DNA of 64,000 nucleotides, from NCBI GenBank assembly GCA_031310005.1, contig CM062388.1:1736001-1800000 (forward strand). The letters run 5' to 3'. Positions 23,428 through 36,936 of the stretch are shown in pieces. Made by a program: the position numbers and the translations under genes. A model generated the notes under the pieces. It saw only the letters and a program-made list of their open reading frames with translations, did not search any database and was not told where the DNA came from. The stretch is from Dactylellina haptotyla. Lineage: Eukaryota > Ascomycota > Orbiliomycetes > Orbiliales > Orbiliaceae. Each line of letters begins with the position of its first letter. Positions within the stretch are counted from its first letter, which is position 1.

Positions 23428-24768
23428 GTTGATTTTTCTTCTTTCTCTCTTTCTTCACGATTATGTAGTAATAATATACGGGTATCGAAAGAACGGGTGT
23501 GTATATATAGAATCAATGTTTTAGGTAAGAAGTACAGAATTCAGATATGTATATCTCTCGCGGGGGGTATAAGGTATAACTGTGAGGGTTGGTAGTAGCG
23601 TAAGTAGTAGTAAATGGGGGTATCTTCAATCTCAGACAGATCACACGAGCGAGTTTGGATATTTATTAATTGTTCTGAATAAAAGAAAAAAAAAGGGAGA
23701 AGAGAGAAATATAAAGGGACTCTCCGATCTACGGCAGTGCGGCCGATACTTATACTTACACTCTCCACAAGTCGTCCGCTTCGGAATTCGCATTACTCGA
23801 TCATTACTCGATAGGAAAAGCACCTCGGAAGAATTTCGAGACAGCGAGCAGGGCACGTAACGTAGCTTTCTGCCCGTCTTCGCGGTCACTTTACCTTATA
23901 ATCGCTCACTTGTGCTCAGAATCAGAGAAAAAAATTAAAAAAATAAAAAAAAGCGTAGGTGGCCTGCTGGGGGGGAGCGCTGCCACGGTTAGTGAGACCA
24001 AGGTTGGCTCTTCCATTGTATCATGGGTGCAGCTGGCCAATAGATAGCTCCAGGCCTTATCTCTGCTCCTACGAGCTATCTCGGTCATACAAAACGGAAG
24101 CTCGCTTTTTCGTGCACGAGTTTTGATCGAGTAATAACAATTCCCACGGACGGGCCTCGCCTGCACTTGCCCTCTTCCGGAATCCCGTTGGCGGCACTGC
24201 TCACATGCAGAATCTTCCTCGCCCTTCCTTCTATCTCGCTCGTCACTGGTTATTTTTAGCCGGTGGACGAATCAGACAAACGGCCGGCCCGAGTCAACTC
24301 CTGGGCACAGGGCACACCAAAACGTGGAAGGAGAGAGTGAGAGGAAGCCCTTTCGGCCCGCGTGTGATCGGTTTCGTGAGGGTAAATTTTATGTAAGCTG
24401 AGGATTATTCTTACCTGAGAGCTTAGCTAAATCCTTAAATACTCGACAGGTGCCCTGCGCGGAAGACTCAAAAGTGTATCTCATTTGCTTCTATGTCTCC
24501 GCGGGTATTTGCGCCATCTAAGCACATGATCTCGATCGAAAGGGAAAAAAAAAGTAAGACTAAAACTAAAACATTGAGCCCCAACCAGGGCCAAACAGAG
24601 GGAAATTAAACAAAAAACTCTCAAAGTACCATGCTAGCCAACCCTTAAAAAAATTATTTAAATCAAATATACAATTTGTGTCGCTATCCCGAACCATGCT
24701 ACGATCTTATATCACCATTCTTTACTTCCTTTCCTACAGGACTTCGCCTCCAATGACTATCCGACACT
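23428..24768. other. Promoter of allantoicase and 3' flank of the membrane-protein gene
   Basis: No gene is recognised. GATA-type hexamers (AGATAT, TATCTC) lie about 100-150 bases upstream of the allantoicase ATG, consistent with GATA-factor nitrogen control but too short to prove it. A-runs occur near 23680 and 23935. Confidence 0.5.
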
Positions 24769-26098
24769 CTAAGGCGCCTTGCCGAACTGATTCTTCAACC
24801 AGGTGTGCAAAATAACGTCCAAAACATGTCCCTTCGCGCCCATCACCCATCTCATCTCGAAGAACAATAGCGTTCCCACAGTGAAAGCCGCCAGCCAAAC
24901 CACCGGCATAACCTTCAAGTACAGCCGGATCAGCCGCTTCTTTCCTTCCCACGTATAACTCTGCCACGCTTTGATGATGCTCTGGGGTCCCAATCTCTCG
25001 AACGGAATAATCGCCTCCTCGGTCGAGGAATACACCGACGCCTGCACACGGTACATGATAATCATGGATGGGATGAACAGGAAAACATGGCTGGCGAGGA
25101 AGACAGAGTAGATGGCCAAGCACTGCAGCGGTGTGAGCATGCTCTGGTACGGGTTGTCATCCTCTGGTGGTGGGTCATCGAAGGCGCGAGATGGAACGAA
25201 GGCTTTGACCATGATGTCTGGGAAGGCATAGGTTGCCTGTCCGAAGATGGCGACGAGGAGAGCGGCGGGGAGCGTGTGCACGATAGACTTGAACGGGAGG
25301 CGAGAGAGACGTCCGAACCATGTCTCCTTGGTGGGAGGTGCGATAACCACGCTGTAAACTGTGTTAGAACCAGCCTTCTGAGACGCAGACTAAAAACGGG
25401 TGGGTGTAATAAACATACTGAGTGTGAACCAAGCCCAAGGGGCTGACGACGAGCATGACGAGAACTCCTGCGATGTACTTTCCGAATGGGAAGGGGAACA
25501 TGCTCCTGAAGATACCGTTCACACACGAGGCAGCCACGGAATAGACGATATTAACGCTGAACCCACGCCACGCGGACCAGAAGCCGGCTTCTTGTCGGAG
25601 GTACTTGAGGGTTGTGCGGAACGAGCTGGTGATGTATTTGCCGTTGATATCGGGCGAACCACCGAGGTAGAGGCCTGGGGCGATCTTGGGGACGCCCGGA
25701 GCGCCCGTGTGGTGTTCTTCGGGGTGTACGTCATCACGATAATGGGGTGGTGCGCCGTCTTCTGGTTCCGAGTCGCCGTCGACGGGTCCGTAAGCTGGAG
25801 AGACGAGATCATAGTCCGACGGTAGGTCTTCGATGATGGTGAGAATCTTGACGACTTGGAATGTATAGTCGAACTGTACGGTATACAAGTTAGCAAGGCT
25901 GCGGCTCTCTCTTCAAATGTGTCTATAAGGGGGTTGGGAGCGTACCAAGATGAAACATGCGCCGGCAACGAGCAGTGTCACCATGAACAAGATGATGGCA
26001 AAGACGTTGATAGGCTCCGGCTGCTCTTTGCCCGGAGTCGTCGAGTTTGTGACGGCCACGGCCAGGGCATCGAACGCCCGCTTGCTGAGGTCCATCAT
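24769..26098 (-). CDS. Multi-pass membrane protein of a fungal family often labelled 'ubiquitin carrier protein'
   Basis: Exons on the minus strand are 26098-25946, 25873-25419 and 25351-24769, with introns of 72 and 67 nt, giving 396 aa. About six hydrophobic segments are visible: one near residues 33-52, then a cytosolic-looking Pro/Asp/Glu-rich loop. Two adjacent segments lie near 145-200, one near 220-245, one near 280-305 and one near 340-362. The block RTTLKYLRQEAGFWSAWRGF, followed by a membrane segment, is the most distinctive stretch. It resembles ascomycete database proteins carrying the label 'ubiquitin carrier protein'. I see no E2 active-site motif, so that label should not be read as a function. 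The start is the first of two adjacent ATGs. Membrane topology is secure; role unknown. Confidence 0.82.
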
Positions 26099-27514
26099 GG
26101 TGGATGTGGGTCGGCGGAACGCCGGAAGAGATCGGATCCGCGGAGGACTTCGAGTCTGATAACAGCCGTGTAGATAAACTGTTCGTGAGAGTTCTTAGCA
26201 GACGCCGGGTGACATCTAGGCCGGATGTCGAGAGCGAAGATGGGTGTTTATGTAGTTTCAGCGAGCGATGGAGAAAGGAAGAAGATGAGGTTTGGGCGGA
26301 AGGGTGTTGGCTGATGCGTTCGGATGACCTTCGCCGGATTTCGCGGAGCCACACACACCAACCACATCTCCACCCGGCTTCCGACTAAATTGGGGACACC
26401 AGCATGAGAAAGTGAAAGTGCGCCTTTGGCTGTTAGCATGTTGCCTCCGAACTGCTCCCTCCTTTTTCGAGCCCGATATCACTCCTCCAGTCGTACTTTT
26501 CATGCGCTTCTGCTCCCCGCTCGACTCCATGCCCTGGCGATTCGACTCCTTCCCGACCGGGGTGGTACCTCGTTTGTCGGGTTGAGAGCCGTTGACGACG
26601 AGGTACCACCCCTGCTTGAGCAAGCTCACCCTGATATAAATCGCCTTCGCACGATGTAACCGAATCGGTCTAGAGTCGCGCGAATACGAGGGGCTATCTT
26701 GCGGCTGTGACTCAAACCCCCCTCGCGACACGTCAACTATCTCCATTCGCGTTCTCACGGGATATACTCATATTCTAGTGGCGGCGATATTGAGAGGGGG
26801 GCTCGCGCGCGAGTGAGTGTCACAGAACGTTGAGTCGGAACTTAAAGGGGCAGGTCAGTCAGTTGGATCGAGCGAGAGCGAGAAACAAATTTTGATTGCC
26901 TAAACATATCAAAGCGGGGTTTAATGGCCAGTAACCCGTGGTTACGGGGGCGGTTGACGCCCGTAGATGCGTGTGATCACCATTTTGTAAAGACTCGATA
27001 TTGGGATTGAATGATTTCGATATCGTCGCTAATTATAGGTCTCTGTGGTTGGTTTCTGGTCTGCAGGTTACGTTGTCAATTCGGAAGGACGTCTATCGGA
27101 TTTTATTGATAACGGTACTACTGAAAACATAGAAGGAACTGCTTCGACGTCACTATCTCGCTACGGGTTTACCATATCAGGGAATTTAGAGCTCATATAG
27201 TCCATATTTTCGGGATTACGAGGCTTAGAATATTGCCAGTATCACTCAAGAGGCTGGAAGATCGTTTGGCTTTGATAGCCTCCGACTGACTCGCTTCAAA
27301 ATTTGTAGGATATATATTCTAATTCTGGTTACAGAGCGCACCTCGCGACACGATTCTAATCTAACATGGAAAAAAAAAAGTAAACATTGCAGATATGAAT
27401 TTGACTGTAAATTACCGTTATTATCGTACGCATCATTCTGGCTACATGCTACAAGGATCCATCGAATCATGCCCAATTCCCAATAGCAGATTTAAAGACT
27501 GCCAGGTAGGACTC
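26099..27514. other. Spacer between membrane-protein gene and PKS 3' end
   Basis: It holds the 5' flank of the membrane-protein gene, including the hairpin described separately, then AT-rich sequence up to the PKS stop. No gene is recognised. It marks the left edge of the polyketide cluster. Confidence 0.55.
26559..26612. repeat. Perfect 15-bp inverted repeat with 24-base loop
   Basis: The left arm GGGGTGGTACCTCGT (26559-26573) and right arm ACGAGGTACCACCCC (26598-26612) are exact reverse complements. It sits about 460-510 bases upstream of the membrane-protein ATG, in its promoter or leader. It could be an operator, an RNA hairpin or a relic; the sequence alone does not decide. Confidence 0.85.
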
Positions 27515-30500
27515 TTAGCTGGTTCGAGCTTTGGCCCTCAGAGTCGATCTTTCTACGATAGAACTGGCCAGTGCTGTCAGGCTTGGGGCACCTAGAATGC
27601 TGAAAGTTGGCAAGTCCGCCTTAAAATATCGCAGAAACCAACTTCGCAGTTCCATTGTTTGTAGAGAGTCAACACCGTAAGCCTGAATCGGCTTACTTTG
27701 GTCCATTTCTTCAGGATCCATTCCTGCAATCGTGGAAGCTAATCTTGTTGTCAGTGCCACCATCACGGCCTCTGCCGCTTCTTCAGACGTTTTGGCTGCA
27801 GCGATAAGGGATGCTATGTCTTTCTTTCCAGAATCCTTCGAGTCTGTGCATTTATCAGTGCCTTTCAGGCGACGGATCGCCTGAAACATGGGATTCCTTC
27901 CCCATATGGTACCCAGTGGGTCTAGGTCCGGATCTTCGTAAAGTAGCATCATGCCCAAGGTCACTTGAGCTTCCTCTACCGGCAGTAATGGCATACTTGC
28001 GTCACAGTAGTAATCTAGCAATGCATGGAAGTCAGGGGTCTCGACACCGTGATAAGTGTTCTGTGCTAACAGTAGATCTCTTTCATCCTGGTGCTCGACT
28101 TCTGCCAAGTAACCGTCCGTGGTGACCACCCCAAGCATGACCGATACTGCTTTCAGGCCACTAGAAACACGGTGTAGTGCCAACCCGTCCATATAAGCGT
28201 TCGCGGCGTTATAGTTGGACTGTGTTCGAGCCCCAAAGACGGCTTGTACTGAGGAAAGAAGAATGAAGAAATCTAAATTCTGAGGTAGCACTTCATGTAG
28301 ATTCCAACTTCCAGCTACTTTAGCTTCGGTTGCCTCTTTCCATTCGGAGTGCTTCATGTCGGCGAATAGTGCGCTCTACAGGAGTCTGATTAGCATACAG
28401 CATACTTCCTGGAGTGTGATACGCCCTCTCAAGAAGAAAGACAAAAGTAAACTTACCCGAAGCACCATACTTGATTGTAAGCATCCCCTAATCGGAGGGA
28501 TCTGAAGTGAGTCTAAAGTCTCCTTCAAGATGGCTTTGTTGGAAATATCGCAAGCTGGAGTGAGACAATTCACGCCCATATCCTGAAGTTCCTTTACGAA
28601 CGCCTTGGCATCGTCCGCACGAGCACCAGATCGAGATAACAGAACGAGATGCTTTGCGCCCCTCTCGGCCATCCAGCGAGCGGCTACTCGACCGAGACCT
28701 CCCAATCCACCGGCAATGACATAAGAAGCATCTGGAGGGAAGTTTGAACTCTGTTTGGAAGGTAGAAGGACTGGTATTTCGCTATCGGATGTCATCTCAA
28801 CGACAATCTTCCCAGTAGACTTGCCACTCCCAATCAGTCTGAACGCCGGTATTATGTCTGATATGTCAAATCTTTGGATTTCATGCACCGTCGTAAGTCC
28901 GCCTTTCTGTTTGAAAAGTGCGAGAACCTCGTCCACTAGTTGTGCGACATATTTGGGGCGTGCTATGGCCATGTGACCAAGATCCACTGCATTGAAAGAA
29001 ATATTCTTTTCAAACTGTGCCATCGGCAAGCGGCCTTGGGATTGGATATCCTTTTTGCCAATCTCGACGAAGCGACCAAAAGGTTCCATACATTCCCAGG
29101 AGCTGAATAGGACATCTCCGGATAAGGAGTTGAGAACTACGTCAACACCTCCAACCATATGTTTGATCTCATCCGCAAACTTTGAATCTCGACTATTGAA
29201 AATATGAGAAGGCGGTATGTTGTATTTAGTGGTAAGAAGGTCTCTTTTCTCTTGCGTGCTTACAGTCGTAAAAATGGTTGCGCCTAGAAATTTTGCTATC
29301 TGAATCGCAGCCTGTCCCGTTCCTCCGGCACCGGAATGAATCAAGACCTTCTCACCTGGCTCTAGCCGGGCAACATGTTTTAAGGCGTGCCAAGCAGTTG
29401 CAAAATTTACGGGTATGGAGGCGGCTTCAACATGAGTAAGTGATGCAGATGATGGAATCCGAGAGAGGCTTGATCCTTTGGTGCGATAAAAAGTCCGGTA
29501 TCCATCTCCTGCGAAACCGCACACAGAATCGCCAGGAACAAGACCGTGGCCTTCAATATCACGACCCACACGCCTAACGACACCAGATATTTCACTACCA
29601 ATTTTGTTTTCGTTGAGGGCGCCGAGGGCGATCAAGCAATCTTTGAAGTTTACACCTGCCGCTTTAACTTCAATCTCGACTTCATTGTCTTGCAACCATT
29701 GCTGGTGGCTGTAGTCTAAATCCTCTACGAAGTGAATCGTGTCGAGAACTCCCGGTGAAGTAACCGCAAGTTTTAGAGGCCCACATCGTCTCCATGCTGC
29801 CTGTGTAGGAACCGGTGCTAACTTGGCCGATTGAACCTTTTTAGTCAACTCGGCAGCTTCGGTTAATCGATAAAATTCGATGCATCCGGTATTGGTTTCT
29901 CTGAAAGTCTGCGGAAGATAAAGGGCATCGCCCCCCGAAAGAAGGAGATCGCAAACTTGGGAGATGGCTCTCACGCGACCTGGGATCTCGTGTTGGGAAC
30001 TTGACAAAGATAGTGTTGCAAAGCTGGCCATGCTGTGTTCCTGGCGCACTACTCGGGATAGTCCATCAACTAAATGTTGTGAGGCGAATTCAGCCGAATT
30101 ATAAGCGGCCGTTTGAATCCACAACACGTTGTTGGAAGTATTGAGAGCCCTCTGCAACATTCTCAGGCTCTCCTTATCGAGTTTGGACAAAAGTGACTCT
30201 TGGTCCGTATCCCATAGAATGATTCTAAGGTTTGCAGAATCTTTAATTTCCTTCCCCGAAGAATTTATAGTGCATATCAAGGAGCCACTTGTTTCTAATA
30301 CACTTGTAAGAGCACTTGCCAGCTCAAGTGTTGCTTTTGTTGGATTATGAACGTGGACCTCGACGAGGGTTGGCTCTAGGCTTCTGTTGCCACCATGCTG
30401 GGGCAATGTCGCGATTAATTCCCATTCGAATTTCCAGCAATGGTGGAGATCAATTGTGTTAATCTGAGCTACTTTATCTTCTCCTCCTGCCACCCGTGCC

Positions 30501-33500
30501 ATCTCATAACCAGTGAGCTCTATTTTCAAGTTATTGTTGGCATCAACTGCAGACACAGTATGTTCGCTTCCACGATAGCTTGCGAAGTTATACCATGCCG
30601 TTGCAGATAAGGGAGGTGCATCATTTCCCAGTCCGCTAGCTGAGATCCATAAACTTTTAATTTTAGATGGTATCATTGTTGGCATACTCGAGTGATCTCG
30701 AAGGATATTTGCTAGAGGAAGCTGGAAAAATGCGTCCAAAGTTGCCGGATGAATGATATTGGCCGGATCGATTAATCTTGTGCCATGGCCCTTGTGAGAG
30801 TCTGTGTTAGGCTCGTAAGTTTCTACTATGGCGGTGACTTCTCCGGGATTTCTGTACTGAATACAATCAATCTTTTGGAACGACGGGCCATAGTTATACC
30901 CTGCCATGCGAATCTTTTGGAAGAACTTGTCGGCGGGCAACGTTTGAAGACCGGAATCATTGCGATTAAAGTACTCCGCGGCGTCGGTATCAGCAAACCC
31001 CACCGTGGGCCTTATTGTTATGGTAGCGTAGTCAGGTGTCGGGGTTGTGCTGTTGCAAATTGTTGCATCGATCAATACATACGGAGAGCCTGCGATAGAT
31101 GAGTTCTGATTTATATCCTTTTCTTCATTCGGGGGGGTATTAGGGTCTTGTAGGGTATCTCGTTTGTACTTCGCTGGGGGCGAGACAAGTGCTCTGTGGC
31201 GGTCGCTGGATTCCGGCCTGATTAATCCCTTGCAACTTTTCTTCCATAGCTCGTTATCGCTGGAGAAGACCTCAAATTCGAACCATCCGAGTTTAAGTGC
31301 TCCTTCATCTAGCGGTCTCAGATTTACTTGAATTTCTAGATCTCCTGATCCTTCCGGGATCTGGATCGTAGAAAGAAATTCAATATGCTTCAATGAGAAC
31401 CCCTTTGGGATAGTGCTCAATGTTTCGCGAGAGTACTGGTTCGCAGCCTCGATTGCCATAGTTAGCATCCCGGCACCGGGGTATAAAACGGAGTCATTAA
31501 TGCAGTGATCTTCGAGCCAGTGCGATTTTGACCTGTTCAAGAAGTTTCGCCAACTCGCGGAAAACGGATGCCAATCTGGAGAAGGGTTGCCAAGCAATTC
31601 ATTAGGCCGGCATGAGCGCAATCTCTCAGACTTACTGCGTCTGCTCTCTTTCCAGTAAGAACGGGTGTGCGCGAATGGATAAGGCGGAAGATCAACTAAT
31701 GGTGTTATTCTAGAACCCTGTTCCTCGTAGCCGTTTAGATAGGCGATATCTGGCTTAAATCCAGAGCAATATAGACTACCAGCTGCGCTGAGAAAAGAGT
31801 CTAGTCCAGAGGTTCCTCGAATGAGAGCCGCATCGTACTCGATATCTCGTGCATACATGAAGCCTTTCATTATTTCTCTAAGTGGTCCTTTGAGAGCACT
31901 ATGTGGCCCGATCTCTAGGATATTTGTGATCCGTATACTCTTTTTGTGGCTTAAATCTAAGGTTTTCCGACCGTTTGCAAGTGAAGCAAGGCGGTCGATG
32001 CCAGACACACTGTCAGGGAAGCGCACAGCGGAGCACATGTTTGTTATCCAGTACTCTAGGTCCAGCAGACGTTCCTTCGAGACCTCTTTTCCGTCCAGAT
32101 ATGATAACATCGGAATATTTTTAGTACCCGGAGTGTCTTGATATTGAGCCTCAAGTTTTCCAGCTCGCGAAAAATATTCTTTTGCTATTGGAATCATATG
32201 TGGAGAGTGGTAGGCGCAGGATACCTTTAGCTTGCGCGCAAAAGTCCCCTTTCCGTCTAGAATAAGCTTTAATGCATCTAGATGACCCTCGTCACCTGCA
32301 AGGGTAACATTGGACGGGCTATTGATGCAAGCGATATGGATATCATTGTGCAGTGCGGAAATATCACCGAGAATAGCGATAGCATCGGCTTCTGACAACC
32401 CGACACTCATCATAGTATGCCTCCCTTCTCCCCGAGAGGCTGCAGCGCCACCCATACCTCGGAAGTAAGCGATTTTAATTGCGCTACGGTGAGATAGTGC
32501 GCCCTTGCAATAACTATGAGTTCAAGTTAGCCTATTCCGAGTTTACGCTAGTTATGAATAAATAGATAGAGAACTTACGCAGCGGCAACTTCTCCTGATG
32601 AATGCCCAAGAACCACCGAAGGACGCAAATTTGCTCGTTCTAAAAGATCCACAATAGCTATTTGAAGTGCACAGCTAACTGGCTGGCTTATCTCTGGCTC
32701 GTTCATCCGAGATATCGCGGCATCTTTGTTCATTTCCTCTTCTAAGCTCCAAGGGCATCCAAGGGACTCCAAGTACTCCGAGGATCGACGAATACTTTCA
32801 GCATACGCAGAATATTGAAGTAGCTCAACTCCCATTCTTGCCCATTGGGCACCCTGCCCAGTGAAGACGAATGCAAGGTGAGGTGTAATGCCGCTAGAGT
32901 GGCGTTTGGGTATTGAGAGCTCCGACATACTAGAGGGAAGAGAAGCGGTAGATTTTGCTATTGTGCAAGATTTCCATGGCAGTGAGGTGCGGCGATTACT
33001 CAGTGTAAAAGCTAACCGCTGACAGAAATCTGCATCGATACTTTCAAGACCTGCGAAATAGGAACTATAAACATTCCCTAGTCTTTGAATTCCGTTACGA
33101 TCCGATGCTGATATCGTGAGAAGATATGGTCGTTCAGTTTGAACGCTAGTCAGGGAGTTGTCATATTGTTGGGAACTATCAAAATGTATATAGTTGGCTT
33201 CGGCATTACGGCCTATCTCTGTGAGAAATCCGTGCGCGTCATCGAGGACAACGTGAGCATTTGTGCCACCAAATCCAAATGAGTTAACAGATGCCCGACG
33301 AAGACCAGTCCCAGGCCAAGGCACAGCTATTGTCGGAAACTATATTGATGAAGAGCGATGGATGTTAGCTAAGATCCAATAGCAGTAGAGCCACTGAGCT
33401 TGTGAGTAAAATAGGCTCGAACAAGCAAGAAATTTGAGATTTGAAACATACTTTTAGTTTGTAGTATACGTCGTCTATATTAGGATTTAGGTCAACGAGA

Positions 33501-35189
33501 TCCGCAATCGGCGGTATTACCCCTCGTTCGAGAATGAGAATCGACTTGATGATACCCGCTATTCCACTAGCAGCTTCCAAGTGCCCGATGTTTGCCTTAC
33601 TCGCGCCACTACAGTCGTAGAATTATCAGAATCTCAAGAACCGTCATCTGAGGTTACATCTAGTGTATAGAACCGGTTCGGGCTTCAACAAACTTACATA
33701 TAGAGTGGATCATCCGTCTTGCGAGATGCCCGGAATGCAGTACCTATGGCATTTGCCTCTATGGGGTCTCCTAGTAGGGTGCCTGTTCCGTGAGCCTCGC
33801 AGAATCTCGTTGGCTCCATGGAGAGGCCGGCCTTCTCGTATGTGTCTCGGATCAGAGATAGTTGTGATAGCTCGCTAGGTTGTGTGATGCCAGGGGTAAA
33901 GCCATCAGAGTTGCTGCCTGTGGACCTTATTACGGCGCGAATAATGTCCTTGTCTCTGATGGCGTCGTCGAGACGCTTGATTACAATTACCCCAAGACCT
34001 TCAGAACGGGCGTAACCATTCGCCCGGGAATCAAAACTATGGCAACGACTGTCCGGAGACAAAAATCCCATATTGTCGAGGTAAAGGAACAGGTCTGGCA
34101 TTAAAGTTAGACTTGTACCGGCCACAATTGCCTATATTATGAATATATATTAACGGTTAGTTTGGTATTGAGCTGTCTCGTCTTAGGTATTGAGAGAAGA
34201 GATTGTTTTTTAGGATAGAAATGAACTTTGGGTTTTATATTCTTTCGAGCAGCTGGCCAGTGCTGATGCAAAACATCTAAAAAAGAAAATATATACCCAT
34301 AGTTATTCCGAACAGGTTATGATGCTCACCATGTTGGTATTCTTGCTCCTGAGGAGCTGGGATGCTAGATCTAAAGCGACCAAGCTACTTGAGCAAGCAG
34401 TTTCGACAGAAATACTTGGTCCCTTCAAATTAAAATACCAGCTCAACCTATTAGCTAAAATGCTGACTTCTGTTCCAGTAACTGAGTATTTAGTTGCGGC
34501 TTCAGCATCACGAGATATAGCTAGTCGGTAGTCATAGGACAAACAGCCGACATGAACTGATGTTCTACTGCCTTGGACCTGGCTTAAGGGAAGTCCGGCT
34601 AAATTAAGAGAATTTGTTAGTCAAAGATGATAGTGGTTGGGTATTAAAAGACGGATTTGTAAGGCGTGTGTTCCAGGGGGAAAATGTTCATACCATTCTC
34701 GAAGGCATGATATGTTGTCTCTAACAACAAGCGTTGTTGAGGGTCCATAGCCATAGCCTCTTCTGCGGTTATAGAAAAAAATGGAGCATCAAATTGATCA
34801 ATGGGACTACCCATGAAGTAACCTTTCGATGTCTTGCTCTACAATTGTACGATTGCTTAGTTTATGTATTCAAGTTTAAAAGTAAAAAGTCTCATTCAAT
34901 AGTCGGGGTATAAATCCAAATAAAGATTTCAAGGAAGGGTTTCTCCTGTTTTTCCAACAAGATCGCGAGCGAATGCGTAACGTACCCGATTTTCATTTGC
35001 ACGTTCTCCTGAAATGTCTAAGAAAGCTTGTAGATTTAGTCGATCTGATGGTATGTCTGAAAGACCAGTTTCTCCTTGCATCATCATTTCCCAGAAAGCC
35101 TCAGAGCTCTCGATACCAGAAGGAAACTTAAAAGCAAATCCTATGATAGCTAGAGGCTCTGAGTTTGCGCCTTCAGATAGGTCTGACAT
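27515..35189 (-). CDS. Highly reducing type I polyketide synthase (KS-AT-DH-ER-KR-ACP)
   Basis: This iterative enzyme builds a reduced polyketide from malonyl-CoA. Eight minus-strand exons: 35189-34986, 34838-34694, 34598-34330, 34131-33698, 33608-33452, 33339-32579, 32513-28457 and 28375-27515, for 2295 aa. KS has Cys185 (VETACSSS), His320 ([12 protein letters not shown]) and His360 ([10 protein letters not shown]). AT has Ser650 (GHSSGE). DH has His993 in [13 protein letters not shown], with Asp where the HxxxGxxxxP motif has Gly; the second motif is TLDAFFQ. ER has the NADPH loop [11 protein letters not shown] near 1720. KR has GGLGGLG near 1922 and Tyr2064 (NYNAANAY). ACP has Ser2246 (YGVDSLQT). 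No SAM methyltransferase motif lies between DH and ER, and there is no release domain, so a partner must free the product. Exon joins restore conserved motifs at every site. Product unknown. Confidence 0.97.
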
Positions 35190-36936
35190 TTTTACCGTAA
35201 GGAATAATTGAAGAGAGTCTAATTCAGGATTGAGATATGTAACTGAGTTACTTGAAGCAATGATCGTGGAGAGGAGTCAGACTTTATCAGCCCAACATGC
35301 AAATTGAGGAGTCACACAACGATTTATAGAGTCAACTGTAAACGAACGTCGACAACTACTAGGATATCTAGAGCAAATATGTTGGGGGGCGGGGCCCAAA
35401 ACCACAATAGATAGGTTAAAAAAATCAAGAGACTCTTAAAGTAATTTCTCGGGATTGTTTTTATCCGGGAGTCTAGTTCCTAGTTACGGAGATTTGTGGT
35501 TTTAGATCGCAATCAGTATTAGGCCGCAATCGCAAGTACGCTAGAGAATATTGCAAGATAACAGAATAACAAAAGCTTGAAATTTAAATTCACACCAAAA
35601 TATAATGGTTCGGGAGGCAAAAGTTAATGCTACCGATGAAGTGCACGGCATATCCGATGATTCGTTAATAGACGGCTTATAGATTTGATTCAGGAATGCC
35701 GACTCCGATTACGGTAGTCTAAATATCTTCTCACTATACTAGAGACCAATTGGTAAAACTTACGTGCTCTTCGACCATCAAGATATCAGCAGACACTTGC
35801 GAACTACGAAACTTGAGGAATTGCGTAAAATTCGCCAAAATTAGCTGAACTAAGTACCCGGGGTGTCCGATAAGCAGAATATTCTAGTTTCAGCCACCAA
35901 CGACTTTGCATATGCATACCAGAACCGGCTCCATGGGCTACAGGCCGTCGCACTCGCGTTTCCTTGCATTTGTTGTTCAATGTTCATCAGTGGGGCTGCA
36001 GAGCAAGTGCATATGCAGGATAAGCCTGGCTTTACGCGCTTGCGGTATTTTCGTTGCTATTCCTTCCATCAGTTCGATGCAAATCTAAAATGGACCAGGC
36101 TATCCTAAACTAGTCTTTTGATGCGCGCCGATGTGGTTTTAAGTTGTTCCTGATGTAGGAACTCAAGTGAGTAATCTTGGAAAGGTACATGTGTACCAGG
36201 CCACTACAAGCGCCGTATAAAATCGGCCACTAGTTAGCGAGAAAGATGAAAGTTTAAGTGGGGCCAACCTCTGGTAGATTTTGGCGAATGTTAGTTCGGC
36301 TGCTGCGTTGACCGGATTAGGCTGTGACCTGTCCGTCGGTTACACATTTGCTGCCCTGTGCTTTATGGAGGCTGGTAATGAAGCCTTAACTACTGCCTAA
36401 ACTCTAACGAGTAGTCACAGCCAAGTATATTCTTCTGGTTTAAGGCTAAAAATTTGGAGTTACATCTCTTCTTTTCTAAAATATCAATTTTTACTGTTAT
36501 AGTATCTGCAACCAAATTACTTTTGTATATTTCCTAAGCAATATAGCTGTTACTTTTCCCAGAATAATTTACGCTCGGATGATATAGATTCATGACGATC
36601 TCGGGTTGTGCGAATTTTTCGCCTAGGTGTTGCGTCAGGTAAGAACGATGTCCGTGCCTCCGTATTTTTAAGGTGGGCTGCCGTTAAGGGCCGTTGGAAG
36701 ACGCTATCCTTTGTGGAACCTTCTTCTGTCAAACGGCAAAATTTACCGAAAAATCCACGTGCAACGATCTAAAATAATAGGAGCTGTTTTTGAAGGATAA
36801 ATGTGCATATTTGTAGTCTCGTTGGCAATAATACATTTGCCTCTATGAAGGGTTGTCTCCTAACATTTAATGATTAAGACACGATTTAATAGTACCCTCT
36901 TCCAAAGGACCGCAACTCCAGAGGTCAGTATTGTAA
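35190..36936. other. PKS promoter and spacer to the FSH hydrolase gene
   Basis: No gene is recognised across 1.7 kb. The PKS-proximal part has a G-rich string (GGGGGGCGGGGCCC near 35381) and the CGG-N12-CCG element listed separately. The remainder is ordinary AT-rich spacer with short frames that match nothing known. Confidence 0.5.
35450..35469. promoter_or_regulatory. Inverted CGG-N12-CCG triplets in the PKS promoter, overlapping TATCCGGGAG
   Basis: CGG at 35450-35452 and CCG at 35465-35467 form a Zn2Cys6-type half-site pair about 260-280 bases upstream of the PKS ATG. The right half is within TATCCGGGAG, which recurs in the CMD/SDR spacer. Function is inferred. Confidence 0.35.

Noticed and set aside
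24769-26098. Ubiquitin-conjugating function for the membrane protein
   Set aside because: The database-style label is known to me, but no E2 fold or active-site Cys context is present; the chain is a multi-pass membrane protein.
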